Assembly (NCBI GenBank): GCA_943846665.1
Contig: OX044358.1
Coordinates: 1,116,001-1,180,000 of the forward strand
DNA: 64,000 nucleotides
Direction: 5' to 3'
Origin: Arcticimaribacter sp002477625
GTDB taxonomy: Bacteria; Bacteroidota; Bacteroidia; Flavobacteriales; Flavobacteriaceae
Both the position numbers and the translations under genes were made by a program. Positions within the stretch are counted from its first letter, which is position 1. The number at the start of each line of letters is the position of its first letter. Positions 51,134 to 59,274 of this stretch are shown in pieces. The notes below the pieces were generated by a model, which ran no database searches, was not told the DNA's origin, and was given only the letters and a program-made list of their open reading frames with translations.

Positions 51134-52597
51134 TTATTTTTGGCTAAAGGCATTTAACATTTCGTGTTTTTCTTTTGCAAAGAGTTTCACCATTTGGGCT
51201 AAAATTTGGTTTTTAAAAACAATCCCTAAAACCCCACTAGCGGCTAATGTTAAGTAGCCTGCCGTTTCATTAAAGAGGGATGCTGGAATGATGTAAAGCA
51301 AAACGGGAAGAACCATTTTAGGGATGATCATCAAAAATAGTTTCCCTGAAAATGCTTGGGTGTTTTCAAAGGCTTTTGCCTTTACGTTGAGTTTTAATGG
51401 TTGTTTATTCAGTAAGCCTCCATATAATGTAATCCAAGTTCCAAGTCCAACATTAAAGGCTGCTCCGGAGAGGATGAGGAGATAAATTTTAATTCCAAAA
51501 TACAAATAGGGTAAGGAGAGTACCGTAGAAACAACAATAGCAAATGTCATGAGACGCCATTTGGAATCTAAGTATTTTTTATAGGATAGGTTTTGGCTCA
51601 TCAAAAAGGCATAATATTCGCTGTCCCAAGCTGGAACATAGCTCCCATAGGTAAGTAAAAACCCCCCTGAAATAAAAATAGAAGCGAATACCAACATTGC
51701 TTCGGGTTGGTTGTCTTGGGTGAAAAAGAATAATCCATAAAAGAGGAAAAGGAAAGACATCAAAACAATGTTTCGAGGTCGTACATTCCGTATAATAAGC
51801 CGAAGGTCATTTTTTAGAAAAAGGGCGTGACTCCCAAAAACATCCAAAAAGTCATAACGGCCAGCATTTGCAACTTCTTTTTTTGCTGCAAGAGAACCTT
51901 CTAAGTTGAGGTTGTTTTTTAAAAAATTAAAGGTTATTTGATACAGTAAAACAAAGATCCCAAGCGGAACTAAAACCCACAAAGGCTGCGTTATTAATGC
52001 ATCAAAAAAGTACCCCACCGCGCGTAGGATTTCGATGTCCAAATAGCTTTCTCCAAGGTAGAGGAGGATTAGTAAAACCACAAAGCCGGCTAAGGCTAAA
52101 TTGTTTTTATTGGCTAAAAAAGAAATGAAGTTTAGACAGAGAGAAAATGCCGTAACGGCTACCCACCAAGCAATAACCTGATCGAGAGCGTAATCGTCTT
52201 TGAACATGGAAATACTAATCGGCAAGTAAAGTAAAACAGGAATTGCATTGTATACAGACAACATGGAGCGGAACAATACGTTGTGAATGATTCGTTTTTT
52301 GGGGATCGAAAGCAATAAGAACGATTTGATTTCTGTTACGGGAAGCTGCTGTAAAAAATACCGAATGATCAGTTCAAAAATAAAAATCAGCACCAAAACA
52401 CTGTTGATGATGGAAATAGGGTCGCGTTCGGGAAACTGGTCACTCAAAATAGGGTAGACGGCAATCCCTAAAAATAAAAGAGACCCTCCAAAATATAGAA
52501 TGACAAAGCCCATCAGAATTTTGATGGCTAATTTGGCTTCCAATTGGGGGGCACGGAGGAGTTGTTTACGACTGAGCTGAAACAAAGATGTCGGCAT
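51134..52597 (-). CDS. DUF5687-family ABC permease
   Basis: 487 residues with about 12 membrane helices and no nucleotide-binding site. The start MPTSLFQLSRKQLLRAPQLEAKLAIK and the LVFASIFISGGFLLTYGSYVPAWDSEYYAFLMSQNLSYKKYL stretch (in parts) fit the DUF5687 family of Bacteroidota exporters. Forms an exporter with the ATPase downstream. Inner membrane; substrate unknown. Confidence 0.82.
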   Translation of the reverse strand: MPTSLFQLSRKQLLRAPQLEAKLAIKILMGFVILYFGGSLLFLGIAVYPILSDQFPERDPISIINSVLVLIFIFELIIRYFLQQLPVTEIKSFLLLSIPKKRIIHNVLFRSMLSVYNAIPVLLYLPISISMFKDDYALDQVIAWWVAVTAFSLCLNFISFLANKNNLALAGFVVLLILLYLGESYLDIEILRAVGYFFDALITQPLWVLVPLGIFVLLYQITFNFLKNNLNLEGSLAAKKEVANAGRYDFLDVFGSHALFLKNDLRLIIRNVRPRNIVLMSFLFLFYGLFFFTQDNQPEAMLVFASIFISGGFLLTYGSYVPAWDSEYYAFLMSQNLSYKKYLDSKWRLMTFAIVVSTVLSLPYLYFGIKIYLLILSGAAFNVGLGTWITLYGGLLNKQPLKLNVKAKAFENTQAFSGKLFLMIIPKMVLPVLLYIIPASLFNETAGYLTLAASGVLGIVFKNQILAQMVKLFAKEKHEMLNAFSQK

Positions 52598-52690
52598 GTG
52601 GGTGGTCTTTTACTTATTTGTATAATAAATATAAATAATGTTACAAATTGACGTGGAGTTCTTGAGGTTTTTTATTTTTGTAAAAAAACA

Positions 52691-53734
52691 ATGGCTGCAT
52701 TTCATACACTCAAAATCAACAGCATCAAGACCCTTACGAATGAAGCGTCCAGTATTGGTTTTGAAATTCCATCTTCTTTACAAGACCTGTTTCAATACCG
52801 CTCTGGTCAATACATCAACCTAAAGGCGTCTATTGAAGGAGAAGAAGTGCGAAGGTCCTATTCCTTGTGTTCGGCACCATCAGAGGGAACTTTAGAGGTT
52901 GGAATTAAACGCATCCCCAAAGGCCTCTTTTCGACCTATGCAACTCAAGGTCTTCAGGTCGGTGACAGCCTTGAAGTAAGTGAACCAGAAGGTCGGTTTG
53001 TTTACAATACCGAAGCTAAAAATGTTACTGCTTTTGCAGCAGGGAGTGGAATTACACCCATCTTTTCGATTCTAAAATCAGCTCTAGAAGCGGGAAACGA
53101 TTCGCACTTTACCTTAGTGTATGGAAATAAAACACCCAAAGAAACCCTCTTTTATACCGAGTTAAAAAATCTAGAAGCAGCACATCCTAGTCAATTAAAA
53201 ATCCTTTGGATCTTCAGTCAAGCAAATGAAGAAGGAAGTCGCTTTGGGCGAATCGACTCCAGTATTGTAAACTATGCCCTCAAAAATACCGGGCAACTTT
53301 CTACGGCATTTTACCTCTGCGGACCCGAAGCTATGATTATGGAAGTAAAAGATACTCTTTTGAAAAATTCCATTGAAGATGCTCAGGTATATTTTGAGCT
53401 TTTTACGGCTTCAAAAGCTACTGAAGTTGCAGCACCATCAGACGGTGCTTTAGGAGAAGTTACTATAGAAATTATTGCAGATGATGCTACCAACACCGTA
53501 AAAGCAGCGGCTAGTAATACCCTCTTGGATACGGCATTGAATGAAAAGATTGATGTGCCTTATTCCTGTCAAGGGGGCGTTTGTTGTAGTTGTATTGCTA
53601 GGATAACCGAAGGTTCTGCCGTCATGGCAAACAATCAGATTTTGACCGACGAAGAGGTCTCAGAAGGTTTAGTCCTTACTTGCCAGGCAGTGCCAACCTC
53701 AGCAAAAGTAGTAGTTAATTACGACGAGGCATAA
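52691..53734 (+). CDS. PaaE-like flavodoxin/ferredoxin reductase with 2Fe-2S domain
   Basis: 347 residues: an FAD-binding barrel (RRSYSLCSAPSEG, about 55-67), a NAD(P)-binding domain (GSGITPIFSILKSAL, then YLCGPEAMI), and a C-terminal plant-type ferredoxin domain with Cys in YSCQGGVCCSCIAR and LTCQA. This is the layout of PaaE, the reductase of the phenylacetyl-CoA epoxidase. No paa genes are nearby, so it may serve another oxygenase. Cytoplasmic. Confidence 0.88.
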   Translation: MAAFHTLKINSIKTLTNEASSIGFEIPSSLQDLFQYRSGQYINLKASIEGEEVRRSYSLCSAPSEGTLEVGIKRIPKGLFSTYATQGLQVGDSLEVSEPEGRFVYNTEAKNVTAFAAGSGITPIFSILKSALEAGNDSHFTLVYGNKTPKETLFYTELKNLEAAHPSQLKILWIFSQANEEGSRFGRIDSSIVNYALKNTGQLSTAFYLCGPEAMIMEVKDTLLKNSIEDAQVYFELFTASKATEVAAPSDGALGEVTIEIIADDATNTVKAAASNTLLDTALNEKIDVPYSCQGGVCCSCIARITEGSAVMANNQILTDEEVSEGLVLTCQAVPTSAKVVVNYDEA

Positions 53735-53742
53735 ACCACAAT

Positions 53743-54723
53743 TTATTTGTCGTTTCGAAGTTGGTTGTAGGTTTCAAATAGTTTTTGTGCGGCAGTAGTA
53801 ATACTCCAGTGGTCTACAATAGTCTGCCGTGCTGTTTTGGGATCTATTTTTTCAGGCGTTTGAATCACCTCTTCTAGAATCGTTCGCAGTGCTGTGATCG
53901 ATCCTTTGGGATACAAAAATCCGTCGACTCCATGGGTAATTACCTCAGAATGTATTCCAACCTGTTCGGTTGCAACAGTAGTACTCCCACAGGCCATCGC
54001 TTCTATACAGACCAATGAGAACCCTTCGGAATAGGAAGCGACAACAACAGCTGTACTCTCTTGGTAGTAGTGTTCTATTTGGTTGGTTTGAGATACAAAT
54101 TGAATTTGATTTTCGACTTGAGCAGCCGCCGCTATTGCTCGAATTTCATCAGCGTAAGCTGGTCGATCAATGGTGCCGATGAATTGAATTTCCCAATTTG
54201 GATTTTGTGAAAGAAGTGGAGCAATTGCCTCCATCACATCCCGTTGCCCTTTGGCTTTTCGGATTCTTCCAACGACACTGATTTTTCTTGGGTTGGTTGC
54301 CCTCTTTTTGATATCATACGTTAGCCAATCGGGATCTACACCGTGCCCAATAACCGTACTTTTTAGATTTAAATTTTGAGCCATTGTTTCGCTTAAACTG
54401 ATGCATTGATCTGCCTTAGACATCAAAAAATTAGTTAAGCCAGAAGGGGTAGACTCTGCGTGTCGGGTTCGTAATAAAAGGAAGCTCGCTCCCAAAAAAC
54501 GAAGAAATAAAGCCAAGAGCATTTCATTGTTTCTGTGGGTGTGTACGATGGTTTTCTTGTCAGAATACAGAAGCCGTAAAAGCTTAAAAAAGGATATTTT
54601 ATATTTAGAAATTCCATAGCCAAAGACCTTTGTTTCTTCCAATACATTCAAGGGTTCTACTATAGTCTCAACACTACGGGTAACGCCTGTGGTTTTAAAA
54701 TGAAAATGAAAATGAATGATCAT
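53743..54723 (-). CDS. Family 4 glycosyltransferase
   Basis: 326 residues from ATG 54723 (MIIHFHFHFKTTGVTRSVE); the upstream frame would add a non-homologous 21 residues. Conserved GT4 features: KISVVGRIRKAKGQRDVMEA at the start of the second domain and EGFSLVCIEAMACGSTTVA with the E-x7-E motif. It transfers a sugar from an NDP donor, likely to a lipopolysaccharide or polysaccharide intermediate. Cytoplasmic face of the membrane. Its start is 11 bases after the DUF6427 stop. Confidence 0.85.
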   Translation of the reverse strand: MIIHFHFHFKTTGVTRSVETIVEPLNVLEETKVFGYGISKYKISFFKLLRLLYSDKKTIVHTHRNNEMLLALFLRFLGASFLLLRTRHAESTPSGLTNFLMSKADQCISLSETMAQNLNLKSTVIGHGVDPDWLTYDIKKRATNPRKISVVGRIRKAKGQRDVMEAIAPLLSQNPNWEIQFIGTIDRPAYADEIRAIAAAAQVENQIQFVSQTNQIEHYYQESTAVVVASYSEGFSLVCIEAMACGSTTVATEQVGIHSEVITHGVDGFLYPKGSITALRTILEEVIQTPEKIDPKTARQTIVDHWSITTAAQKLFETYNQLRNDK

Positions 54724-54734
54724 AAGCGTTCGAA

Positions 54735-55670
54735 TCAATTGAAAATGGAAAGAATTTGATCCTGAAAGATAATCCCCAAGCAACAAACAAAAAAGAGTTC
54801 AACGGGCCATTTTTGAGTAAAACGTTCAAAATACTGTGTTGACAGAACCGCAATTATCATCAGCACAGAAACCCATGAAATTAAATTTCCTTCGCCACCA
54901 AACACCGTAATAGCCAGAGCAGAAACCAAGAGTAAAATCATACTATAAATATTGTCCTTGGTTTTATAGCTGTTGCGTAATAATCCTTTTAAATATTGGA
55001 ATACAACGACCATGGAAGTAAGTAATACGAAAAAAAAGCCCGAGTTATCTTCAAGTTCTTCGCCCCATAAGAAGGAAAAATTCAATGGTGCAAAATCAGT
55101 AGTTTCCCAGGAAGGAAAGGAAGGAATCAAAACAAGCAGCATCATCCAAAGCAGGGCTACACAAAAAGCAGGAAGAAAGAATAGAGCTGTGTTTTTATAA
55201 TTCAATTGTCCTTTAAAGGCGAGGACTAAGAATAGGGTTAGAGGAAAATAGAGAAAATCTACTTTAAATAAAACAGCAAACACAAGCCAAAAACCTGCAT
55301 TAAAAACTCCTTTTCTGGAATGAGTACTTCCATCTACTTGTATGATTTGTAAAAAACTAAACCAAAAAAACAGCGCGGCAAGCCAAAGCCAAATATCCCA
55401 TTTATCGATTGGTAAAATCCAAAAGAATAAAGCAAAGACAAGGAGGTGATAGCTCCCTTTTCTAAATAACATTTGCCTTCTTACGGTCCAGTCTACAGAC
55501 AAAAGGCTAATAACCGCAAGGACACTGATTACAATGGTTCTAAAAATATTCCCTCCGCTAGGGTTTTGTTCTTCTATGATATTATGGTGCCAAAACACGG
55601 CAGCAAGGAGTACTGAAAAAGCAATTAAATAACTCCAAAAAGAGGTTGTCCCAAAGACTCTTGTAAACAT
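54735..55670 (-). CDS. DUF6427 membrane protein
   Basis: 311 residues with about nine hydrophobic segments (SYLIAFSVLLAAVFW; IFRTIVISVLAVISLLS; FWLVFAVLFKVDFLYFP and so on). The pattern fits DUF6427, a flavobacterial membrane family of unknown role, often found next to glycosyltransferases. The inner-membrane location and proximity to GT4 suggest a polysaccharide or lipid-linked process, but this is inference only. Confidence 0.7.
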   Translation of the reverse strand: MFTRVFGTTSFWSYLIAFSVLLAAVFWHHNIIEEQNPSGGNIFRTIVISVLAVISLLSVDWTVRRQMLFRKGSYHLLVFALFFWILPIDKWDIWLWLAALFFWFSFLQIIQVDGSTHSRKGVFNAGFWLVFAVLFKVDFLYFPLTLFLVLAFKGQLNYKNTALFFLPAFCVALLWMMLLVLIPSFPSWETTDFAPLNFSFLWGEELEDNSGFFFVLLTSMVVVFQYLKGLLRNSYKTKDNIYSMILLLVSALAITVFGGEGNLISWVSVLMIIAVLSTQYFERFTQKWPVELFFVCCLGIIFQDQILSIFN

Positions 55671-55831
55671 GGATATACTATTGGATCATATATTAATGGC
55701 CTTAAAGCTGTGCTTAAGGGTTCACGATATAAAGGTAAAACAATGTTCTTAACAGCTCGTATTTATTCCTGTAAATTCAAAATCTACATGCAAAGTAGGC
55801 TCTGTTTTAAATGCTCTTGATTTATATGGCT

Positions 55832-55839
55832 TATCTTTG
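55832..55839 (+). promoter_or_regulatory. -7 element for the GT2 gene
   Basis: TATCTTTG, 18 bases before the ATG at 55858; a full match to TAnnTTTG without a clear TTG at the preferred spacing. Confidence 0.45.
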
Positions 55840-55857
55840 AACACTAATTAATTCCAT

Positions 55858-56757
55858 ATGTTAGACCTTACGGTTGTAATTGTAAACTATCGTTGCTGGG
55901 ATATGCTTTCTAAATGTCTTGAAAGTTTAGACAAGCAGTCGCTCCCCATAAAGAAGGTTGTAGTCGCAGATAATTTTTCAAACGACGGTGTTCTACCCTC
56001 TTTTAAAGAAAAGTTTGCTTGGGTGCACTGGGCAGAAGAGGAAATCAATGGGGGTTTCTCCTACGGGTGTAATGCAGGCGCACGCTTGGCAGATACCGAA
56101 TGGATACTATTCCTAAACCCAGATACTGAAATTCCAGCAAATTGCTTTGAAGGTTTAATCGCGCATTGCGAACAACAACCCGACTATAAACTGATCTCAA
56201 TCAAACAAATCGATAGTAACGGTTTGGATTGCTATCCTTATGGAATTTTCCCCAACGCTTTTAATGTCCTTGGTCCTCTTCGAAGTTTGGAGCGTAACCT
56301 TTTTAAACGCGCTCAATCAAAATCAGTGATGAGTTCGGCTTCTGTAGGTTATCCCGATTGGATTTCAGGTGCTTTTGTTCTTATGCGCCTAGAAGATTAT
56401 AAAAAATTAGGCTCTTGGGACGAATTCTTTTGGATGTATTACGAAGACATCGACCTCAGCAAAAGAGCAGGACAATTGGGAATGAAACGTGTACTCCTAA
56501 ACAATTGGCATTGTATTCACAACCACGGTGGAGCTTCCAGAAGAAACATCAGTACTACGATTCTTACCAAATCTGAAGTTATTATTTCTTCGCATAAATA
56601 CATTCAAAAGCACTTGAACGGTGGAGCAAAACTACTTGCCCACTGCCTTATTTTTACGACTAATTTTTTAGAATTAGGACTGCTTTCTCTGTTTTCAAAA
56701 GTAAAACGAGGCATGTTTAAAAAACTCCTCGGCTATTGGTTCGGAGCGAAGGCCTAG
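55858..56757 (+). CDS. Family 2 glycosyltransferase
   Basis: 299 residues. The GT-A start VVIVNYRCWDMLSKCLESL, the DNFSNDG loop, the metal-binding LNPDTE motif (about residue 90) and the later YYEDIDLSKRAGQLG block are typical of rhamnosyltransferase-like GT2 enzymes (WbbL type). A C-terminal hydrophobic stretch (LIFTTNFLELGLLSLF) may peripherally anchor it. Likely part of polysaccharide or O-antigen synthesis. It is divergent from DUF6427. Confidence 0.85.
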   Translation: MLDLTVVIVNYRCWDMLSKCLESLDKQSLPIKKVVVADNFSNDGVLPSFKEKFAWVHWAEEEINGGFSYGCNAGARLADTEWILFLNPDTEIPANCFEGLIAHCEQQPDYKLISIKQIDSNGLDCYPYGIFPNAFNVLGPLRSLERNLFKRAQSKSVMSSASVGYPDWISGAFVLMRLEDYKKLGSWDEFFWMYYEDIDLSKRAGQLGMKRVLLNNWHCIHNHGGASRRNISTTILTKSEVIISSHKYIQKHLNGGAKLLAHCLIFTTNFLELGLLSLFSKVKRGMFKKLLGYWFGAKA

Positions 56758-56796
56758 ACAAGTGTAATCTTTTTTAGACTAAATCAATCAAAAGCC

Positions 56797-56826
56797 TTGG
56801 ATTCCCCTTTGCTTTTTATAAATTTG
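56797..56826 (+). promoter_or_regulatory. Promoter of the DUF6341 gene
   Basis: TTG at 56797-56799, 19 bases, then TAAATTTG at 56819-56826: an exact TTG-N19-TAnnTTTG promoter, 24 bases before the ATG at 56851. It overlaps a possible but wrong TTG start of the gene. Confidence 0.7.
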
Positions 56827-56850
56827 CAACGAAATCTATATACTGATCCA

Positions 56851-57078
56851 ATGAAAGAATTATTTGAAGCAATTGCGTGGTTATTTGAGAAGGTCTTGTT
56901 CTTACCGCATGACATCCTAAGAGAACTCGAATTAAGCAACTGGTGGTTGGCAAACATCATCAACTGGGGCTTTGCAATCGTGATCTTCTTGCTTTTAGTT
57001 TATTGGACCATCCAACTCAAGATTTTTAACGACAAAGGAGAAGAGAACAAAGATCCTTCTGCACACTCGTTTTTATAA
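56851..57078 (+). CDS. DUF6341-like small membrane protein
   Basis: 75 residues from ATG 56851 (MKELFEAIAWLFEKVLFLPHDIL); the promoter upstream supports this start over a longer TTG frame. One strong membrane helix (IINWGFAIVIFLLLVYWTIQLKIF) and a conserved acidic tail ending AHSFL match DUF6341, a flavobacterial family that sits beside purD. Function unknown. Converges on purD with a 6-base overlap. Confidence 0.75.
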   Translation: MKELFEAIAWLFEKVLFLPHDILRELELSNWWLANIINWGFAIVIFLLLVYWTIQLKIFNDKGEENKDPSAHSFL

Positions 57079-58344
57079 ATCGAATCCTAAATCTTTTCGG
57101 TAGTATATCCCGTCAAAGTCAACTTTCTCTAGTGTTTCGTAGGATTTAGACAAGGCTTCCTTGTGGTCTGCTCCAAAAGAAGTTACTGCCAACACTCTTC
57201 CTCCAGAGGTTTTTACAACTCCCGATTCCATTTGTGTACCGGCGTGGAAAACGATGCTGTCTTCCCCCCCCTCAATACCCGTAATTGTTTTTCCTTTTTC
57301 ATAGGCTTCTGGATATCCTCCGGAAACGGCCATGATGGTGGTTGCTGTTCGAGGGTCTATTTGAAGTTGATGTTGATCCAGCGTTTGTGTTCCAACCGCT
57401 TGGAAAAGTGCTACCCAATCGTTCTGAATTCGTGGGAATACAACCTCGGTTTCGGGATCTCCCATACGAACGTTATACTCGATCACAAAGGGGTCATCGC
57501 CAACCTTAATTAGGCCAATAAAGACAAAGCCCTGAAAGGGTAAATTACTTTTCTGGAATCCATTCATAGTGGGTTTGATCACCCGATCTTCGATTTTCTT
57601 TATGAATTCGGCTGAAGCAAAGGGTACCGGCGAAATTGCTCCCATCCCTCCGGTATTCAATCCGGTATCGCCTTCGCCTATGCGTTTATAATCTTTCGCC
57701 ATCGGAAGGGTGTGGTAGTTTTTCCCGTCTGTTAAGACAAAGCAAGACAATTCTATTCCGTCCAAAAACTCTTCGATCACTACTTTTTGAGAGGCTGCTC
57801 CGAATTTTTTTCCAACCAACATTTGGCGTAATTCGTCTTGTGCTTCGGCAAGGTCTTCTATAATCAAAACCCCTTTTCCGGCGGCTAAACCATCTGCCTT
57901 AAGTACAAAGGGAGGCTTCATTGTTTCTAAAAAACGACAGCCATCTTCTACTGTTTCTGCAGTAAAACTATCGTACTGAGCTGTAGGAATGTTGTGGGCT
58001 TTCATGAATTCTTTGGCGAATTCTTTACTCCCCTCCAAGGTTGCAGCTGCTTGCTGTGGGCCTATTACAATAATCTCTTGCAGTTGTGCGTCTGCCAAAA
58101 AGAAATCGTGAATCCCATTGACCAAGGGGTCTTCTGGACCAACAATAACCATCTGCACGCTGTTGTCGAGTACAGCTTGTTTGATGCCTTCAAAGTCGGT
58201 TACACGAAGGGCTAGGTTGGTTGCGATTTTGTGGGAACCTGCATTTCCGGGGGCTACAAAAAGTTTCCCGCAGTTTGGGCTTTGCGCCAATTTCCATGCA
58301 ATCGTATGTTCGCGTCCGCCGCCGCCAATGATCAAAATATTCAT
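57073..58344 (-). CDS. purD: Phosphoribosylamine-glycine ligase
   Basis: 423 residues. N-terminal GGGGREHTIAWKLAQS start, ATP-grasp region with VLKADGLAAGKGVLI (about 145-160), then DGIELSCFVLTDGKNYHTLPMA and VEYNVRMGDPETE near the active site. Catalyses the second step of IMP synthesis, making GAR from phosphoribosylamine, glycine and ATP. Cytoplasmic. A TATCTTTG promoter element sits at 58364. Confidence 0.96.
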   Translation of the reverse strand: MNILIIGGGGREHTIAWKLAQSPNCGKLFVAPGNAGSHKIATNLALRVTDFEGIKQAVLDNSVQMVIVGPEDPLVNGIHDFFLADAQLQEIIVIGPQQAAATLEGSKEFAKEFMKAHNIPTAQYDSFTAETVEDGCRFLETMKPPFVLKADGLAAGKGVLIIEDLAEAQDELRQMLVGKKFGAASQKVVIEEFLDGIELSCFVLTDGKNYHTLPMAKDYKRIGEGDTGLNTGGMGAISPVPFASAEFIKKIEDRVIKPTMNGFQKSNLPFQGFVFIGLIKVGDDPFVIEYNVRMGDPETEVVFPRIQNDWVALFQAVGTQTLDQHQLQIDPRTATTIMAVSGGYPEAYEKGKTITGIEGGEDSIVFHAGTQMESGVVKTSGGRVLAVTSFGADHKEALSKSYETLEKVDFDGIYYRKDLGFDL

Positions 58345-58363
58345 CTGTTTCTTTTTAACTCGG

Positions 58364-58371
58364 CAAAGATA
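58364..58371 (-). promoter_or_regulatory. -7 element for purD
   Basis: TATCTTTG on the minus strand, 19 bases before the purD ATG at 58344; matches TAnnTTTG fully. Confidence 0.5.
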
Positions 58372-59274
58372 AAAAGTCTCGAGGAATCATGGGTGGTATT
58401 TGTTGGAAAGAAAAAAGGGTAGGTCTTAGGGGGGGTGGGAGTATTTTGAAGGTTTGGCAAGTTGATTGCTTTTACATCTTTCAAAAGCAATGGCTTATTT
58501 AATAAATCTGATTTGTAAATTCAACTTTATATAAAAAGTTTCATTGTCCTTATACACTTTCCCAAATTTCAATCTGGTCGAGCCTTTTAACGTGTTCAAT
58601 TGCATCCGGTTTGTAGAACGGAGAAGTTCCTTTTTTGTGATTCTTCAAATAATGTGTAAAAGCAGCTTCTGTGTCTTTTTTTGATTCTATAAGTTTGATT
58701 TTGAATTTTTTGTCTTCAAAATTCTCTATCGATATTTTCTCTTTTAGAAGCACATTTCTTTGTTTATATTAACACTCACAAGTTATGAAAAAAATCTCAT
58801 TCTGTGTTTACAAGAACGTAATGTGTGTGATATATTTCTCTCTTTTTCTGGAATATATCTAGAGGCGTATACCGCATTGCTAATCAAAAAATAAGTGTGT
58901 TTATTTCTTCTATATCCAATGTTTTAATCAACAACACAAACCAAATCAGAATGTATTGCGTCCCCCTCACCTAAATAAAGCCCTTTTCACTTTCGCCCCG
59001 TTATTTTGACTTTCACGCACAAAAAAATGGATATCCTGCAAAAACAGTTACCACTAAAAATTGGGTTCGAAAAGGTCGTGCGAATGCAGGTTTTTCATAG
59101 GGAGTATCCGATTTGGGGGTTGAATACAATTCAAATCTAAAAAAACGTGATGACAAAAGCAAGTTAAGGTACTTGCAATTAGTGTTTTGCACACAGCAAC
59201 AGCCTGCCTTTCACTAGGGTCTTGGCTACACACCAAACCTTTTCTTACCTTAGGTGAATCTATACTATTTGATT
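58372..59274. other. Gene-poor region between purD and the GH3 gene
   Basis: About 900 bases. It holds the possible fragment at 58550-58753 and a short 37-codon frame at 59027-59140 that I do not call. I see no tRNA, convincing terminator or repeat. Sequence composition shifts within it (AT-rich near 58780-58950), which would fit a decayed gene. Confidence 0.4.
58550..58753 (-). CDS. Possible small ORF or gene fragment, 67 codons
   Basis: A frame on the minus strand with a GTG start and no ATG; it is also open upstream for only five codons before a TAA. The residues look coding (IKLIESKKDTEAAFTHYLKN; KPDAIEHVKRLDQIEIW). No family recognised. It is probably the remnant of a longer gene or chance. 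Confidence 0.3.
   Translation of the reverse strand: MLLKEKISIENFEDKKFKIKLIESKKDTEAAFTHYLKNHKKGTSPFYKPDAIEHVKRLDQIEIWESV

Noticed and set aside
56797..56850. TTG start extending the DUF6341 protein by 18 residues
   Set aside because: The TTG is the -33 element of an exact promoter, so the transcript starts downstream.
59027..59140. A 37-codon ATG frame before the GH3 gene
   Set aside because: Too short, with no neighbour or family support; the frame is probably chance.
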